A DNA stretch of 64,000 bases from Gammaproteobacteria bacterium (GCA_016928055.1 JAFGLM010000009.1:60536-124535); one strand, 5' to 3'; shown: positions 18,993 through 30,011, counted from the stretch's first letter. A program made the numbers and translations. Notes: a model not told the origin generated them from the sequence alone.

Positions 18993-19883
18993 CTAACCTG
19001 TGTAAACACCTGTAGAGACATACCGATCACCACGATCACAGATGATCGTGACAATAACAGCATGCTGCAGGCCCGCCTGTAACTGTAACGCCGCGGCAAC
19101 CGCGCCGCCTGATGACACACCGCAGAATATTCCCTCTTGCGCCGCAAGCTGACGCGACATGGTTTCGGCCTGCTGCTGAGTTATATCGATGATCTGATCA
19201 ACCCGATCAGCCTCATAGATTTTCGGAATATACGCCTTGGGCCAACGACGAATACCCGGAATGGCAGATCCGTCGGTTGGTTGCACACCGATGATCTGAA
19301 TACGCGAATTCTTTTCTTTCAGGTAACGCGATACGCCCATAATGGTGCCTGTGGTGCCCATGGCGCTAACAAAGTGAGTCACCTTGCCATGGGTATCACG
19401 CCAGATTTCCGGGCCGGTAGTTTCATAATGCGCGCGTGGATTATCCGGATTAGCAAATTGATCCAGAACTTTACCCTGACCGTCAGCCTGCATTTGCAAC
19501 GCCAAATCACGAGCACCTTCCATTCCCTGCTCTTTCTCAACCAACACGATTTCAGCTCCGTACGCCTGCATCACGGCCCGTCTTTCCAGGCTCACTGAAG
19601 ACGGCATGATCAGCGTCATTGGGTAGCCACGAATAGCCGCTGCCATGGCCAGCGCGATGCCGGTATTACCGCTGGTGGCTTCGATAAGATGCTGACCCGG
19701 CTGGATATCACCGCGCTTTTCCGCCTGACGAATCATTGAGATCGCCGGCCGGTCTTTTACCGAACCGGCCGGATTGTTGCCTTCAAGTTTCACCAGCAGG
19801 ACATTGCTACCCGTATCGGCCAGGCGCTGCATACGAATCAGCGGCGTGTTACCGATGGTTTGTTCAATGGTAGGAAATCTCAT
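18993..19883 (-). CDS. cysM: Cysteine synthase B (O-acetylserine sulfhydrylase)
   Basis: This PLP enzyme makes cysteine from O-acetylserine and sulfide or thiosulfate. The PLP lysine lies in [14 protein letters not shown], the substrate loop is [14 protein letters not shown], and the phosphate-binding loop is [13 protein letters not shown]. Length (296) and the [11 protein letters not shown] stretch fit the CysM branch better than CysK. The ATG overlaps the pdxJ stop as ATGA, so translation is probably coupled. Placement between pdxJ and rlmD puts a PLP-synthesis gene next to a PLP enzyme, which may be coincidence. Confidence 0.94.
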   Translation of the reverse strand: MRFPTIEQTIGNTPLIRMQRLADTGSNVLLVKLEGNNPAGSVKDRPAISMIRQAEKRGDIQPGQHLIEATSGNTGIALAMAAAIRGYPMTLIMPSSVSLERRAVMQAYGAEIVLVEKEQGMEGARDLALQMQADGQGKVLDQFANPDNPRAHYETTGPEIWRDTHGKVTHFVSAMGTTGTIMGVSRYLKEKNSRIQIIGVQPTDGSAIPGIRRWPKAYIPKIYEADRVDQIIDITQQQAETMSRQLAAQEGIFCGVSSGGAVAAALQLQAGLQHAVIVTIICDRGDRYVSTGVYTG

Positions 19884-20605
19884 AGCTGGATAGCTGCCCT
19901 TTGCATGATCGTTTTCATTTCTCGTACTGCGGGTTCCATCCCCAGATACAACGCTCTGGCGATGATCGAGTGGCCGATATTTAATTCCATAATCTCCGGT
20001 ATCGCTGCGATTGCACCAACGTTATCAATGGTCAGCCCATGCCCGGCGTTGACCAACAGTCCCGCCTTCGACGCCTGGGTTGCGGCCCGCTGAATAATTG
20101 CCACCTGTTCGGTATGTTTATCGCGCGGTACGTTGGCGTAATGACCGGTGTGAATCTCAATCACCGGCGCACCGATTTCAACGGCGGCCTCGATTTGCAG
20201 CGGATCTGGATCGATAAACAGGGAAACGCGAATACCGGACTCTGCCAAACGCCGGCAGGCATCGCGCAACCGTTCGATTTGAGCGGCAACATTCAGCCCG
20301 CCTTCAGTGGTTAATTCCTGACGTTTCTCCGGTACCAAACAGACATCCCTGGGTCGCAAGCGACAGGCAACGGCCAACATTTCATCGGTTACCGCCATTT
20401 CCAGATTAAGATAGGTTGTTAATCCGCTTCTCAGTGCTTCAATATCACGATCCTGTATGTGGCGGCGATCTTCGCGTAGATGCGCAGTGATATAGTCAGC
20501 TCCACCCTTCTCAGCCAATAGGGCAATTTCAAACGGATCCGGATAATCAACCCCTCGGACTTGCCTTAAAGTGGCTGCATGATCGATATTAACGCCTAGT
20601 TTCAT
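19880..20605 (-). CDS. pdxJ: Pyridoxine 5'-phosphate synthase
   Basis: PdxJ condenses 3-amino-2-oxopropyl phosphate with deoxyxylulose 5-phosphate to form pyridoxine phosphate. The TIM-barrel protein begins [20 protein letters not shown] at 20605, the family's start; the longer frame to 20854 is not family-like. Other motifs include [41 protein letters not shown] and the C-terminal [15 protein letters not shown]. The length is 241 residues. It heads a pdxJ-cysM-rlmD operon and is divergent from the adenylate cyclase gene across about 155 bases, where promoters for both should lie. Confidence 0.97.
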   Translation of the reverse strand: MKLGVNIDHAATLRQVRGVDYPDPFEIALLAEKGGADYITAHLREDRRHIQDRDIEALRSGLTTYLNLEMAVTDEMLAVACRLRPRDVCLVPEKRQELTTEGGLNVAAQIERLRDACRRLAESGIRVSLFIDPDPLQIEAAVEIGAPVIEIHTGHYANVPRDKHTEQVAIIQRAATQASKAGLLVNAGHGLTIDNVGAIAAIPEIMELNIGHSIIARALYLGMEPAVREMKTIMQRAAIQL

Positions 20606-20759
20606 GGTTATTGAGTCACCAGCTAATATATGGTTATCGGAGGAATAGATGGATCGGTTTATTACGGAAGCATTATATAGCCAGTCACACTTAATTTTGC
20701 TATTTTCCCAATACCCGGGATAACTAAAATACCAATATCGGTATAAGGATTGACAAAAC

Positions 20760-22979
20760 GTGAATCCAAGAAAACTTATAAGAATTTCACTCTGTCTCGC
20801 TGTCACCTTGCTGTTCGTTGCGCACAATCTAGGTTGGCTGAAAATTTCGATCATCGATAAAGCCGAATTAATCAGTTACGACTCGCGCCTGAATGCGACC
20901 TTACCAAAAGGTATTGACGATCGCATTGTCATTGTCGATATTGACGAAAAAAGTCTGACTGCACTCGGACACTGGCCGTGGCCACGAAATATTCTGGCCA
21001 ATATTACCGATTCATTGTTCGATCATTACCAGATAGCCGTACTCACTTTTGACGTTGTGTTTCCCGAGGACGACACCAGCTCCGGCCTGCAATCTCTTGA
21101 TAGACTGGCCAGTGATGAATTGCGGGACGATGAAGCTTTTCAAGAAACATTTGCCAAAATTCGGCCGCAACTGGAATATGATCGTATATTTGCCAAGAGC
21201 CTTTCTGATAAAAATGTGGTGATGGGTTTTGTATTTGACCAAAATATCGCCACAGAAAAAGGTGCTTTACCAAAACCGATGGCTTCAGTCAGCGAACGCT
21301 GGCTGGAAAAATTACCTATCCGCGAGCCAAAGGGATACGTTGGTAATATCCAGGCTCTACAGACTGATAATGTTGCGGGCGGTTTTTTTGACAATCCGAT
21401 TGTTGATCGCGATGGCATTTTTCGCCGTGTGCCCATGATGCAGGTTTATAAAGGCAATGTTTACCAATCCCTGGCTCTGGCGACCGCAAGAGCCGCTTTG
21501 GATATGCCGGAAACAAAAATTGTTGTTCCGTCTGCCGAAGCCGGCGCATCCTCGAATTACACGGAAATTGAATTTATTAGCGTCGGCAAACTTAAAATTC
21601 TGGTTGATGAACGCACGGTTGCGCTAATCCCTTTTCGCGGTCCTTATCCCAGTTTTCAATATGTTTCTGCAGTCGATATAAAAAATAAAACTATAAATAA
21701 GGAATTGCTCGAAAATAAAATAGTTCTATTCGGAACGACTGCTCCGGGCTTGCAGGATATACGTGCCACACCGGTTCAAGAGGTATACCCCGGGGTGGAA
21801 ATCCACGCCAATGTGATAGCAGGTATTCTGGACGAATCCATTAAACATATCCCGCTCTATACGCGGGGTTACGAATTGCTGGTGTTGCTCGTCATCGGTT
21901 TGCTTATGACCGTCGCCATTCCCCTGCTTTCACCGATTGGATCAACTGTATTAAGCGCGACAATCTGCGCAGTATTAATCGGCATCAATATGGTTGTCTG
22001 GCAAAATGGAGTTGTTTTGCCACTGGCGTCTTCGCTGTTATTGGTGCTGGCGTTATTTATTCTGCAAATGTCTTACGGATTTTTTATTGAAACGCGAAGT
22101 AAGCGCGTGTTATCCAAAGTTTTCGGTCAATACATTCCTCCTGAGCTGGTGAACGAACTGGACCTGACCAGCGATATCGTCAGTATGGACGGCGAAAGTC
22201 GGGAAATGACGGTATTGTTTTCCGATGTGCGCGGATTCACCACTATTTCAGAAGGCTTGAGGCCGAATGAACTGACTCGTTTAATGAACGAGTTTCTAAC
22301 GCCCCTAACCGCCGTGATTCATAAACACCGTGGCACCATCGATAAATATATGGGTGACGCTATTATGGCTTTCTGGGGTGCACCGCTGAACGACCCGTAT
22401 CATCAGAAAAACGCGCTGCTGGCCGCAATGGAAATGATTAGCGTATTAAAATCACAGGAGCAAAAATTTGCTACGCGCGGCTGGCCAAAACTAAAAATCG
22501 GTATTGGTTTAAGTGCCGGCATGATGAATGTTGGTAATATGGGTTCTGAATTTCGCATGGCATATACCGTTATGGGTGATACTGTTAATCTGGGGTCGCG
22601 CCTGGAAAGCCTGACCAAACAGTATAGCTGCGACATTATTGTCAATGAAACGATCAAAACAGCTTTACCGGAATTTGAATTTTTAGAACTTGATCGAGTT
22701 ATCGTTAAAGGCAAGGATAAACCGGTAACGATCTACGAGCCACTGGGTTATTCAATTGAACTCGATAACAACATCCGCAATTCTGCACGAAATTTTAACA
22801 AAGCGTTGCAGTGGTACCGTGATAAAAACTGGGATATGGCCGAGCGTGAAATTTTTGCGCTTTCGCAAGCCAACCCGAATAAACAGGTCTATAAAATCTA
22901 CCTTGATCGGATTATGCATTTTCGAAACAATCCACCACCGAATGAATGGAACGGCGTGTTTGTTTACACGAGCAAGTAG
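20760..22979 (+). CDS. CHASE2-sensor transmembrane adenylate cyclase (class III)
   Basis: This 739-residue inner-membrane protein has a first helix ([16 protein letters not shown]) and an extracytoplasmic CHASE2 domain with [20 protein letters not shown]. Three helices follow at about 365-440, then a cytoplasmic class III cyclase domain. The two metal aspartates are in [11 protein letters not shown] and [11 protein letters not shown]. The adenine-specifying lysine and aspartate are kept in DKYMGDA and [13 protein letters not shown], so the product should be cAMP. A short helical tail follows the catalytic domain. It shares the WPWPR block and layout with the CHASE2 kinase at 13.3 kb, so the two sensors are related. 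The start is GTG with AAGGA about 12 bases upstream. It converges with ygfX across three bases. Confidence 0.94.
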   Translation: MNPRKLIRISLCLAVTLLFVAHNLGWLKISIIDKAELISYDSRLNATLPKGIDDRIVIVDIDEKSLTALGHWPWPRNILANITDSLFDHYQIAVLTFDVVFPEDDTSSGLQSLDRLASDELRDDEAFQETFAKIRPQLEYDRIFAKSLSDKNVVMGFVFDQNIATEKGALPKPMASVSERWLEKLPIREPKGYVGNIQALQTDNVAGGFFDNPIVDRDGIFRRVPMMQVYKGNVYQSLALATARAALDMPETKIVVPSAEAGASSNYTEIEFISVGKLKILVDERTVALIPFRGPYPSFQYVSAVDIKNKTINKELLENKIVLFGTTAPGLQDIRATPVQEVYPGVEIHANVIAGILDESIKHIPLYTRGYELLVLLVIGLLMTVAIPLLSPIGSTVLSATICAVLIGINMVVWQNGVVLPLASSLLLVLALFILQMSYGFFIETRSKRVLSKVFGQYIPPELVNELDLTSDIVSMDGESREMTVLFSDVRGFTTISEGLRPNELTRLMNEFLTPLTAVIHKHRGTIDKYMGDAIMAFWGAPLNDPYHQKNALLAAMEMISVLKSQEQKFATRGWPKLKIGIGLSAGMMNVGNMGSEFRMAYTVMGDTVNLGSRLESLTKQYSCDIIVNETIKTALPEFEFLELDRVIVKGKDKPVTIYEPLGYSIELDNNIRNSARNFNKALQWYRDKNWDMAEREIFALSQANPNKQVYKIYLDRIMHFRNNPPPNEWNGVFVYTSK

Positions 22980-22982
22980 AAC

Positions 22983-23417
22983 TTATTCGCTTCTTGTTTT
23001 CAGATAAACGCGTAGCCGGCGAAACACATCACTTGCCAGCATATCCCTGAATATTGGAATCCAATAGCTTTTCCCGTCTGCTGTCAGCTTCAACGCGATT
23101 ATGCTGCGGGTATTAATACACTGATCAAAAACCAGCAATGCATCTTCGGAAAGAGCATTTCGTCGAATAACCCGACAATCGTGTTCTTTGAATAAAACTT
23201 TGCAAACCGATTGACCGGATACAATGAGTGCATAACGGCGAATGGAATAAAACGCACTGACCATTAATGGTATCAAAAACAAAACTTTTGCCGGTATCGG
23301 GCCCGGTACCGCCATGATCGACGCCATTGCTCCAACATGACTCGCAACCAGAATCGCCGTCAGTAATCTTGACGGTTTTAGTTCAAACTCAAGTGGAATG
23401 TTGAAGTGCTGTGACAA
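22983..23417 (-). CDS. ygfX: YgfX (CptA) family membrane protein
   Basis: YgfX is a small inner-membrane protein encoded with SdhE in many gammaproteobacteria. It has been described both as a toxin partner (CptA) and as a membrane factor tied to SdhE, and its role is not settled. The 144 residues show two hydrophobic helices at about 20-58 (LLTAILVASHVGAMASI and VLFLIPLMVSAFYSIRRYAL) and a C-terminal soluble part ending WIPIFRDMLASDVFRRLRVY. The start is TTG at 23417, inside the last codons of sdhE, so the two overlap by about 29 bases. Identification rests on context plus the two-helix layout. Confidence 0.8.
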   Translation of the reverse strand: MSQHFNIPLEFELKPSRLLTAILVASHVGAMASIMAVPGPIPAKVLFLIPLMVSAFYSIRRYALIVSGQSVCKVLFKEHDCRVIRRNALSEDALLVFDQCINTRSIIALKLTADGKSYWIPIFRDMLASDVFRRLRVYLKTRSE

Positions 23418-23628
23418 CGTCGTTTATATCCTTATCCCTGCTGTTCAACCGACCCACAAGCAACGACCAAAGCTCCGGATCGTGCATATCAAGAATTTTC
23501 AAAAAAGCCTGCTGGTGTTTATTTTCCGCCCGTGGATAGCAATCCTCAAGATAATTCAGCAACAAAGTATCCAGCTCTTTCATGCCACGCCGACACTTCC
23601 AACGCAGTTGTTTTATTGTCGTTTCCAT
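23389..23628 (-). CDS. sdhE: FAD assembly factor SdhE
   Basis: SdhE (YgfY, SdhAF2 in eukaryotes) assists covalent attachment of FAD to SdhA. The 79-residue protein carries the family signature RRGMKELDTLL near residue 14 and the DPELWSLLVGR helix. It lies 22 bases after sdhB and overlaps ygfX downstream. Having sdhE directly in the sdh run, together with an SdhAF4 gene at the other end, places both known flavinylation factors with their target. Confidence 0.95.
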   Translation of the reverse strand: METTIKQLRWKCRRGMKELDTLLLNYLEDCYPRAENKHQQAFLKILDMHDPELWSLLVGRLNSRDKDINDVVTALQHST

Positions 23629-23650
23629 ACATCAGGCAATTTATGGATAC

Positions 23651-24433
23651 TTAACGGCGCGACATTAACAGTTTTTTGGTTTCTGCAATCGCTTTAGCCG
23701 GATTCAAACCTTTGGGACAGGTTTTTGTGCAATTCATAATAGTGTGACAACGATACAGCTTAAAAGGATCTTCCAGTGCATCCAGGCGATCACCCAGCGC
23801 TTCATCGCGGCTGTCAACCAGCCAACGATACGCCTGCAACAGCGCGGCCGGACCAAGATAACGATCACTGTTCCACCAGTAACTCGGGCAGGCTGTCGAA
23901 CAACAGGCACATAAAATACATTCATAAAGACCATCGAGTTTTTTCCGATCTTCTTTTGACTGCAATCTTTCATGTTCACCGGAAGGCGGTGGTGATTCAG
24001 ATTTCAACCACGGTTCAATTGATGCGTACTGCGCATAGAAATTAGTCATATCCGTAATCAGGTCTTTCACCACTTTCATATGCGGTAATGGAAATATTCT
24101 GATATTGCCTTTGTATTCAGCAATTTCTCTTGTACAGGCCAGCGTATTACGGCCGTTAATGTTCATGGAACAGGAACCACACACACCCTCACGACATGAA
24201 CGCCGGAATGTCAGGGTTGAATCGATTTCGTTTTTAATTTTAAGGATAGCATCCAGCACCATCGGTCCACAGCTATCCATATCCAGTTCGTAACTGTCGA
24301 TCCGCGGATTTTCACCGCTATCCGGATCATAGCGATAAATTTCAAACCGCCTGGTATTGGTTGCAGTCGAAGGCGCAGGGAAATCGCGCCCTTTTTTAAC
24401 AATTGAATTGGCAGGTAAATGAAATTCAGCCAT
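23651..24433 (-). CDS. sdhB: Succinate dehydrogenase iron-sulfur subunit
   Basis: SdhB passes electrons from the flavin of SdhA to the quinone through three iron-sulfur clusters. The 2Fe-2S ligands are in [16 protein letters not shown] plus a later cysteine in TLAC. The 4Fe-4S and 3Fe-4S ligands are in [16 protein letters not shown] and [17 protein letters not shown]. The length is 260 residues. It lies 51 bases after sdhA, the largest gap in the sdh operon. The N-terminus has a short extension before the ferredoxin fold, with nothing else unusual. Confidence 0.97.
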   Translation of the reverse strand: MAEFHLPANSIVKKGRDFPAPSTATNTRRFEIYRYDPDSGENPRIDSYELDMDSCGPMVLDAILKIKNEIDSTLTFRRSCREGVCGSCSMNINGRNTLACTREIAEYKGNIRIFPLPHMKVVKDLITDMTNFYAQYASIEPWLKSESPPPSGEHERLQSKEDRKKLDGLYECILCACCSTACPSYWWNSDRYLGPAALLQAYRWLVDSRDEALGDRLDALEDPFKLYRCHTIMNCTKTCPKGLNPAKAIAETKKLLMSRR

Positions 24434-24484
24434 TTCCTAAAACTCCTGAAATACTTTCTCTTTAATGTATGGCGATCAAAAATA

Positions 24485-26275
24485 TCAGTAAACACGCTTT
24501 TGCGGTTGAACCACATCCACTTCGTCGGTGAGTGTAAACAAATGCACCGGACGATAATCAAAGGTCACCTTACCTTTATCGTCGATCGCCGCTAAAGTAT
24601 GTTTCAACCAGTTCTTGTCGTCGCGATCCGGATAATCTTCACGGGCATGCGCACCCCGGCTCTCTGTTCGATTCAACGCCGAATTCATGGTAACCACTGC
24701 CTGAGCCATCAGATTATCGAGTTCCAACGCTTCGACTAAATCGCTGTTCCAGATCATGGATGTATCATTCACTTTGAGATCTGCAAATTGAGCATACACC
24801 TCTGCAATTTGTTCGACTCCCTCCTGTAGAACCTCGCCGGTACGAAATACTGATGCATGATTTTGCATGACTTTCTGCATCTTCAAACGAAGATCGGCTG
24901 TCCAGGTATTGCCTTTTGCATGGCGAATACGATCAAAGCGATCAAAGATGGGTTCAACAAAAACTTTCGGGAGTGGGTTGTGCGGCGTTCCCGGCCGGAT
25001 AATTTCAGCGCAGCGGTTAGCTACAGCGCGTCCAAATACCACCAGATCAAGCAAGGAATTGGAACCGAGCCGGTTTGCACCATGCACCGATACGCAAGCC
25101 GCCTCACCGACCGCCATTAATCCTTTCACCACGCTTTCGTCATTACCATTTTTACAAACGGTCACCTCGCCGTGATAGTTGGTCGGAATACCACCCATGT
25201 TGTAATGCACGGTGGGTAACACCGGGATAGGTTCCTCTGTCACATCAATACCGGCAAAAATTCTGGCGGTCTCGGCAATACCCGGTAATCGTTCTTTAAT
25301 GACTTCCGGTCCCAAATGTTCCAGATGTAAATAAATGTGATCTTTATCGGCTCCAACGCCGCGGCCTTCGCGAATTTCGATGGTCATGGAACGACTCACT
25401 ACATCGCGTGATGCCAGGTCCTTGGCATTCGGTGCATAGCGTTCCATAAAACGTTCGCCTTCGCTGTTGGTTAAATAACCACCCTCGCCACGTACGCCTT
25501 CTGTAATCAGACAACCGGCGCCATAAATGCCGGTTGGATGAAATTGCACAAACTCCATATCCTGTAACGGCAAGCCGGCGCGTAACACCATACCGCCACC
25601 ATCGCCGGTGCATGTGTGTGCAGAGGTGGCTGAAAAATAGGTACGGCCGTAACCGCCTGTCGCCAACACCACCATATGCGCACGAAATAAATGCAATTGC
25701 CCGCTGCTTAAATCCCAACATAAGACACCACGACAAACGCCGTCATCATCCATAACCAAATCAATTACAAAATACTCAACAAAAAATTCCGCTCGATGTT
25801 TAATCGATTGAGAATATAGCGTATGCAAAATAGCATGACCGGTGCGATCGGCAGCAGCGCAAGTGCGCTGTGCAGTGCCTTTTCCAAAATGGGTTGTCAT
25901 GCCGCCAAACGGACGTTGATAGATTTTGCCGTTTTCAGTGCGCGAAAACGGCACACCATAATGTTCCAGTTCAATAATGGCAGGAATCGCTTCACGACAC
26001 ATGTACTCAATCGCATCCTGATCGCCCAACCAATCAGAGCCCTTGATCGTGTCATACATATGCCAACGCCAATCATCTTCACCCATATTGCCCAGTGCTG
26101 CGCTGACACCGCCCTGGGCAGCGACGGTATGACTGCGAGTGGGAAAGACTTTCGAGATACACGCAACCGACAAACCTTTTTGTGCAATGCCCATGGTTGC
26201 ACGTAACCCGGCACCGCCGGCGCCAACAACAATAACATCATACTTATGCTCGAATGGTTTATAGCCTCCGCTCAT
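24485..26275 (-). CDS. sdhA: Succinate dehydrogenase flavoprotein subunit
   Basis: SdhA oxidises succinate to fumarate using covalently bound FAD. The FAD-binding start is [20 protein letters not shown], the flavinylated histidine lies in [17 protein letters not shown], and active-site segments include [20 protein letters not shown] and [20 protein letters not shown]. The length is 596 residues. The ATG overlaps the sdhD stop by four bases (ATGA). It is the target of the two assembly-factor genes in the same operon. Confidence 0.98.
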   Translation of the reverse strand: MSGGYKPFEHKYDVIVVGAGGAGLRATMGIAQKGLSVACISKVFPTRSHTVAAQGGVSAALGNMGEDDWRWHMYDTIKGSDWLGDQDAIEYMCREAIPAIIELEHYGVPFSRTENGKIYQRPFGGMTTHFGKGTAQRTCAAADRTGHAILHTLYSQSIKHRAEFFVEYFVIDLVMDDDGVCRGVLCWDLSSGQLHLFRAHMVVLATGGYGRTYFSATSAHTCTGDGGGMVLRAGLPLQDMEFVQFHPTGIYGAGCLITEGVRGEGGYLTNSEGERFMERYAPNAKDLASRDVVSRSMTIEIREGRGVGADKDHIYLHLEHLGPEVIKERLPGIAETARIFAGIDVTEEPIPVLPTVHYNMGGIPTNYHGEVTVCKNGNDESVVKGLMAVGEAACVSVHGANRLGSNSLLDLVVFGRAVANRCAEIIRPGTPHNPLPKVFVEPIFDRFDRIRHAKGNTWTADLRLKMQKVMQNHASVFRTGEVLQEGVEQIAEVYAQFADLKVNDTSMIWNSDLVEALELDNLMAQAVVTMNSALNRTESRGAHAREDYPDRDDKNWLKHTLAAIDDKGKVTFDYRPVHLFTLTDEVDVVQPQKRVY

Positions 26276-26658
26276 AAGTTAACTCCAAATGAAATTTTCA
26301 AAATGGCAAAGATTGATGTAACAGCGATCAAAACTTTCAAAAAGTAAACCGTAACAATGATCAAACGCCGTAACCATTGCCGCCGCACATAGTCTTCGGC
26401 AATCACCTGAACACCCAACGAACTGTGATAGCTGAGTGCCAGCATTAAACAAATCAGGGCAATACTATTAAACGGATTGGTAATCCAGATCTTAATGATA
26501 CGATGATCAGCGCTACCGCATTGCAATAAACCATAAACAACCCATGAGACCAGCGGCAACAGTGCCAGCGCGGTCAGTCTTTGCATCCACCAGTGCGCGA
26601 CACCTTCCTTGGCTGAACCAAGACCTCGAGCATGTGCTAACGGACTTTTGAAACTCAT
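26272..26658 (-). CDS. sdhD: Succinate dehydrogenase membrane anchor subunit SdhD
   Basis: SdhD is one of two membrane anchors that bind heme b and ubiquinone. The 128 residues have three hydrophobic helices, with the second containing the probable heme-ligand histidine in [19 protein letters not shown]. It begins [18 protein letters not shown], a conserved N-terminal stretch in this anchor type. Both ends overlap neighbours by four bases (sdhC upstream, sdhA downstream), so translation of the three is likely coupled. Confidence 0.93.
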   Translation of the reverse strand: MSFKSPLAHARGLGSAKEGVAHWWMQRLTALALLPLVSWVVYGLLQCGSADHRIIKIWITNPFNSIALICLMLALSYHSSLGVQVIAEDYVRRQWLRRLIIVTVYFLKVLIAVTSIFAILKISFGVNL

Positions 26659-27056
26659 GCCAGACCTCCAACAATTTTTTTAAAGGCTGACCACCAAATC
26701 AGAGTCGTTAATAGAATCGTCAGTACGATAACAAGGTAACCGGATTTTTCCGCGCCGCGTACATCCAGATTAAAGCCGGTATCCCAGATCAAATGCCGAA
26801 TACCGCTGAGCGTATGAAATACCAGACTGAAGCTGACAGCAAACAAAAACACCTGTCCGTACCAGGCGTTGATAATCGTGTGCGTACTGGCGTAGGATTC
26901 CTCACCCTCGGCAATCAGCCATAACCAGGCCGGCAATAAAATAACCGCTATCGATAAAAACATGCCGGTTATTCGATGGCTTATCGATAACCACGCCAGC
27001 ATCGGTAAACGGTAGATTTGTAAATGCGGCGATAGTGGTCTGTTGTCTTTGCTCAC
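26655..27056 (-). CDS. sdhC: Succinate dehydrogenase cytochrome b556 subunit SdhC
   Basis: SdhC is the larger heme b anchor of complex II. The family signature is visible: RPLSPHLQIYRLPMLAWLSI followed by SHRITGM near residue 27, and the heme-ligand histidine in FHTLSGIRHLIWD near residue 82. Three helices are present in 133 residues. The start is GTG at 27056, with GGAG seven bases upstream. The SdhAF4 gene lies 30 bases upstream on the same strand. Confidence 0.95.
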   Translation of the reverse strand: MSKDNRPLSPHLQIYRLPMLAWLSISHRITGMFLSIAVILLPAWLWLIAEGEESYASTHTIINAWYGQVFLFAVSFSLVFHTLSGIRHLIWDTGFNLDVRGAEKSGYLVIVLTILLTTLIWWSAFKKIVGGLA

Positions 27057-27086
27057 AGTTCGCTCCGTATAAACAACTGAATTAAA

Positions 27087-27278
27087 TTAAAAATCAATGC
27101 AGCGGCCTTTCTTTTCCCAGTCACCATAACGAGTCGGTTCCAGTCCGGCCGGGCCACCGATTTCAGCAGGTTTGTCATCAGTCTCTTCTGTTTTGTTCAG
27201 ATCGCCTGCTTTTGCAACAGTCGAGCTATTTAACGTAGATTGCGAATTTTCGTTGGTTTGGGCAGGATTTCGATTCAT
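27087..27278 (-). CDS. Succinate dehydrogenase assembly factor 4 family protein (DUF1674)
   Basis: SdhAF4-type proteins bind free flavinylated SdhA and promote its assembly with SdhB. The 63-residue product has a low-complexity N-terminus and the diagnostic C-terminal block EIGGPAGLEPTRYGDWEKKG followed by RCIDF, which is how DUF1674/SdhAF4 proteins end. It is the first gene of the sdh operon on this strand, divergent from ygfZ across about 150 bases that should contain the sdh promoter. This family is typical of alphaproteobacteria and mitochondria and also occurs in some gammaproteobacteria. Confidence 0.9.
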   Translation of the reverse strand: MNRNPAQTNENSQSTLNSSTVAKAGDLNKTEETDDKPAEIGGPAGLEPTRYGDWEKKGRCIDF

Positions 27279-27430
27279 TGGCGGCTCTTTTTAACGGGCT
27301 GTAATTGTACGTTAGCGTCATTCATTTTCAACCAATATAAATCGAATTAGCCCTACAGCGTTTGTGGTTGAGAAACATCGGTAATTGTGGAATGCTGCCG
27401 CCAAAATACAGCCAGGAGGATATCCGTTCA

Positions 27431-28381
27431 ATGCCCGACAACTTGCTGAGCAGGCTGAATTATCTGGGTTTGCTGGAAGTCGGTGGCGAAGAGGCCGCCG
27501 GTTTTCTGCAAAACCTGCTGAGTAATGATGTGCGCAAGGTAACGGCATCGCAAAGTCAGTTGAACAGCTTGTGTACCCCCAAAGGGCGCATGTTGGCCAT
27601 TTTTAGACTTTTCAAGCGAGATGACCGCTACTGGTTACGTATGCCGCTGGAATTGGTGACGCCGATTCGCAAAAGATTACAAATGTACGTACTTAGATCG
27701 AAAGTGACCTTACAGGCGCAAAGCAACTGGGTCGGTATTGGGATTAGCGGCCCACAAGCGACAACGTTGCTGCGTGAACATTTCAGCATCGAGCTGCAAC
27801 AGGTCAATAGCGTGGCACAGCACGCTGATCTCTCTGTTTTGTCTGTGCCCGGCAACGAACGTTATGAGCTTTATGCACCGGTTGAGCGCATGCAAACCTT
27901 ATGGCCGATATTCAGCCATGTACTCACTCCGGTCAACGATGACCAGTGGCGCTTGCTGGATATCCAAAACGGCATTCCAACAGTCTACACCGCCACCAGT
28001 GAACACTTTGTTCCGCAAATGACCAATTTGCAGATCGTTAAAGGCATCAGCTTTAAAAAGGGTTGCTACCCCGGCCAGGAAGTGGTGGCCCGCATGCAGT
28101 ATTTAGGCAAGCTGAAACGGCGCATGTACCTTGTGCAGATTCAGTCTGACCAACCGCCTGTTCCCGGTACCACTATCGTTTCAATCGAAGGAAACATCAG
28201 CCACGAAGCGGGGGAAATCGTCGACGCCACCCTGCAATCCGGGCAGAAAGTACTGGCACTGGCGGTATTACCGATTGCCAGCACCGGTCAAACATTGCAT
28301 CTGCTCAACCAAACCGGCCCGCGGCTGGAATTGTTGCCGCTCCCCTATCCGTTTGCCGCTGATTATAAAGACGGCGCCTAA
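27431..28381 (+). CDS. ygfZ: Folate-binding tRNA-modification factor YgfZ
   Basis: YgfZ is a folate-dependent protein needed for maintenance of some iron-sulfur enzymes, including the tRNA methylthiotransferase MiaB. The signature [17 protein letters not shown] with the conserved cysteine is present near residue 215, and the N-terminal GcvT-like fold includes [13 protein letters not shown]. The frame is open to 27362; I prefer the ATG at 27431 because AGGAGG lies 11 bases before it. The product is 316 residues. A role next to the iron-sulfur enzyme complex II is plausible from function. Its last four bases overlap the convergent mdh stop. Confidence 0.93.
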   Translation: MPDNLLSRLNYLGLLEVGGEEAAGFLQNLLSNDVRKVTASQSQLNSLCTPKGRMLAIFRLFKRDDRYWLRMPLELVTPIRKRLQMYVLRSKVTLQAQSNWVGIGISGPQATTLLREHFSIELQQVNSVAQHADLSVLSVPGNERYELYAPVERMQTLWPIFSHVLTPVNDDQWRLLDIQNGIPTVYTATSEHFVPQMTNLQIVKGISFKKGCYPGQEVVARMQYLGKLKRRMYLVQIQSDQPPVPGTTIVSIEGNISHEAGEIVDATLQSGQKVLALAVLPIASTGQTLHLLNQTGPRLELLPLPYPFAADYKDGA

Positions 28382-29355
28382 AGCAAATCTTCGATTTCAG
28401 CGCGTTCCTGCAGCAACTCCTGTTCGGTTGCCTGCATCCGCCGGCGGCTAAATTCGTCGATCTCCAGACCCTGCACAATCTGATACTGACCATTACGGCA
28501 AGTCATTGGGAATGAGTAAACAATGCCTTCGGCAATACCATAGCTGCCGTCGCTTACCACGGCCATGCTGACCCAATCATCACCCTCGGACCCTAATACC
28601 CAGCTACGCATATGGTCAATGGCCGCCGAAGCCGCTGAGGCTGCGCTGGAGGCGCCACGCGCCTTGATTATTGCGGCACCACGCTGTTGAACGGTGGGAA
28701 TAAATTCGTCTACATACCAGTTCTGATCGACCAGCTGCTCAACCGCTTTGCCCTTGATGGTGGCAAAACGGATATCCGGGTACTGACTGGCCGAATGATT
28801 TCCCCACACCACCATATGCTGGACATCGTTCACATGGCTGCCGGTTTTCTCAGCCAACTGGCTAAGCGCCCGATTGTGATCAAGCCGCATCATCGCGCAG
28901 AAGTTTTTCGGATCCAGATCCGGCGCGTTTTTGAGCGCAATCAGGGCATTGGTATTGGCCGGGTTACCGACTACCAGCACTTTTACATCGCGACTGGCGA
29001 CCTTATTAAGTGCTTTACCCTGAACGGAGAAAATAGCGGCATTACCCTTAAGTAAGTCGGCACGTTCCATACCCGGTCCGCGCGGTCTGGCGCCAACCAA
29101 CAGTGCATAATCGATCTCCTTGAAAGCCACTTCAGGATTGTCCGTCGCCACAACGCCCCGCAATAAAGGAAATGCACAGTCGTTCAGCTCCATCACAACA
29201 CCCTGCAGTGAATTCATAGCCGGCGGAATTTCCAGCAACTGCAGTATTACCGGTTGATCTTTACCCAGCATATCGCCGGCGGCGATTCTGAAAATAAGGG
29301 AATAACTGATTTGACCAGCCGCACCGGTAATGGCCACTCGTACAGGGGGTTTCAT
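28378..29355 (-). CDS. mdh: Malate dehydrogenase
   Basis: This TCA-cycle enzyme interconverts malate and oxaloacetate with NAD. The 325 residues match the cytosolic-type MDH found in many proteobacteria. The NAD-binding start is [19 protein letters not shown], the substrate arginines lie in [15 protein letters not shown] and in the [14 protein letters not shown] segment, and the catalytic histidine is in [17 protein letters not shown] precedes the ATG by eight bases. It converges with ygfZ with overlapping stops and sits close to the sdh operon, so two consecutive TCA steps are encoded in this region. Confidence 0.97.
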   Translation of the reverse strand: MKPPVRVAITGAAGQISYSLIFRIAAGDMLGKDQPVILQLLEIPPAMNSLQGVVMELNDCAFPLLRGVVATDNPEVAFKEIDYALLVGARPRGPGMERADLLKGNAAIFSVQGKALNKVASRDVKVLVVGNPANTNALIALKNAPDLDPKNFCAMMRLDHNRALSQLAEKTGSHVNDVQHMVVWGNHSASQYPDIRFATIKGKAVEQLVDQNWYVDEFIPTVQQRGAAIIKARGASSAASAASAAIDHMRSWVLGSEGDDWVSMAVVSDGSYGIAEGIVYSFPMTCRNGQYQIVQGLEIDEFSRRRMQATEQELLQERAEIEDLL

Positions 29356-29417
29356 ATGCGTTTCTCCAAACTAATGTTACGCGAGGGGCGGTATTGTACT
29401 GATTTGACCGCTAATGT

Positions 29418-30011
29418 CTAAGACCAGCGTTTTTGCAGTTCCTGATAGTTCAACGCCAGCCACTGCAAACCAATCACGGCTGCCGCATTAAAAATTCGGC
29501 CATTATCAAGCATATCCAGCGCCCGCTCACGACTGACGACATGCACTTTAATATCTTCATGTTCCTCATCCAGACCGTGAATGCCACCCAACCCGTCACT
29601 ATCGACGTTCGCCACATACAGTGCACAGGCCTCGGTGCTGCCGCCCGGAGTCACCAGATAATGATGAACAAGCAGCAATTCACCCACCTCACAGCCGGCT
29701 TCTTCCAGTGTCTCGCGACGTGCAACCTGTTCCAGCGATTCGCCCTCTTCAATGATGCCGGCCACCAGCTCCAGCAACCAGGGTTTATCAGTAAAATGAA
29801 TCGCCCCCGCGCGAAACTGTTCGATCAATACCACACGATCGCGTTTTGCATCGTACGGCAATACCGCAACTGCACTGCCACGTTCAAAAATCTCGCGCAC
29901 CACTTCATGCGTGCCGCCATCAAAACGATCGTGGCGCAAGCGATACTCATCGAGCCGGAAATACCGTTGATATAGAACCTTATGTTCTAGCAATTTCCAA
30001 TTCATACTCAT
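29418..30011 (-). CDS. nudF: ADP-ribose pyrophosphatase (Nudix)
   Basis: This 197-residue Nudix hydrolase probably splits ADP-ribose to AMP and ribose 5-phosphate. The Nudix box is complete: GIIEEGESLEQVARRETLEE with the following AGCEVG. The upstream elements (RGSAVAVLPYD, EQFRAGAI) and the downstream YVTPGGSTE-like loop, here YLVTPGGSTEACALYVA, match NudF. It is divergent from a small hypothetical gene across only 37 bases. A second in-frame ATG lies two codons in. Confidence 0.93.
   Translation of the reverse strand: MSMNWKLLEHKVLYQRYFRLDEYRLRHDRFDGGTHEVVREIFERGSAVAVLPYDAKRDRVVLIEQFRAGAIHFTDKPWLLELVAGIIEEGESLEQVARRETLEEAGCEVGELLLVHHYLVTPGGSTEACALYVANVDSDGLGGIHGLDEEHEDIKVHVVSRERALDMLDNGRIFNAAAVIGLQWLALNYQELQKRWS

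Noticed and set aside
20606..20759. Promoter for pdxJ at TATAAT near 20677
   Set aside because: A good -10 (TATATAAT) is present on the minus strand, but I find no -35 at a usable distance, so I did not annotate it.
22983..23628. CptAB toxin-antitoxin pair
   Set aside because: These are ygfX and sdhE; the SdhE signature and placement in the sdh operon make a complex II assembly role better supported than a toxin-antitoxin role.
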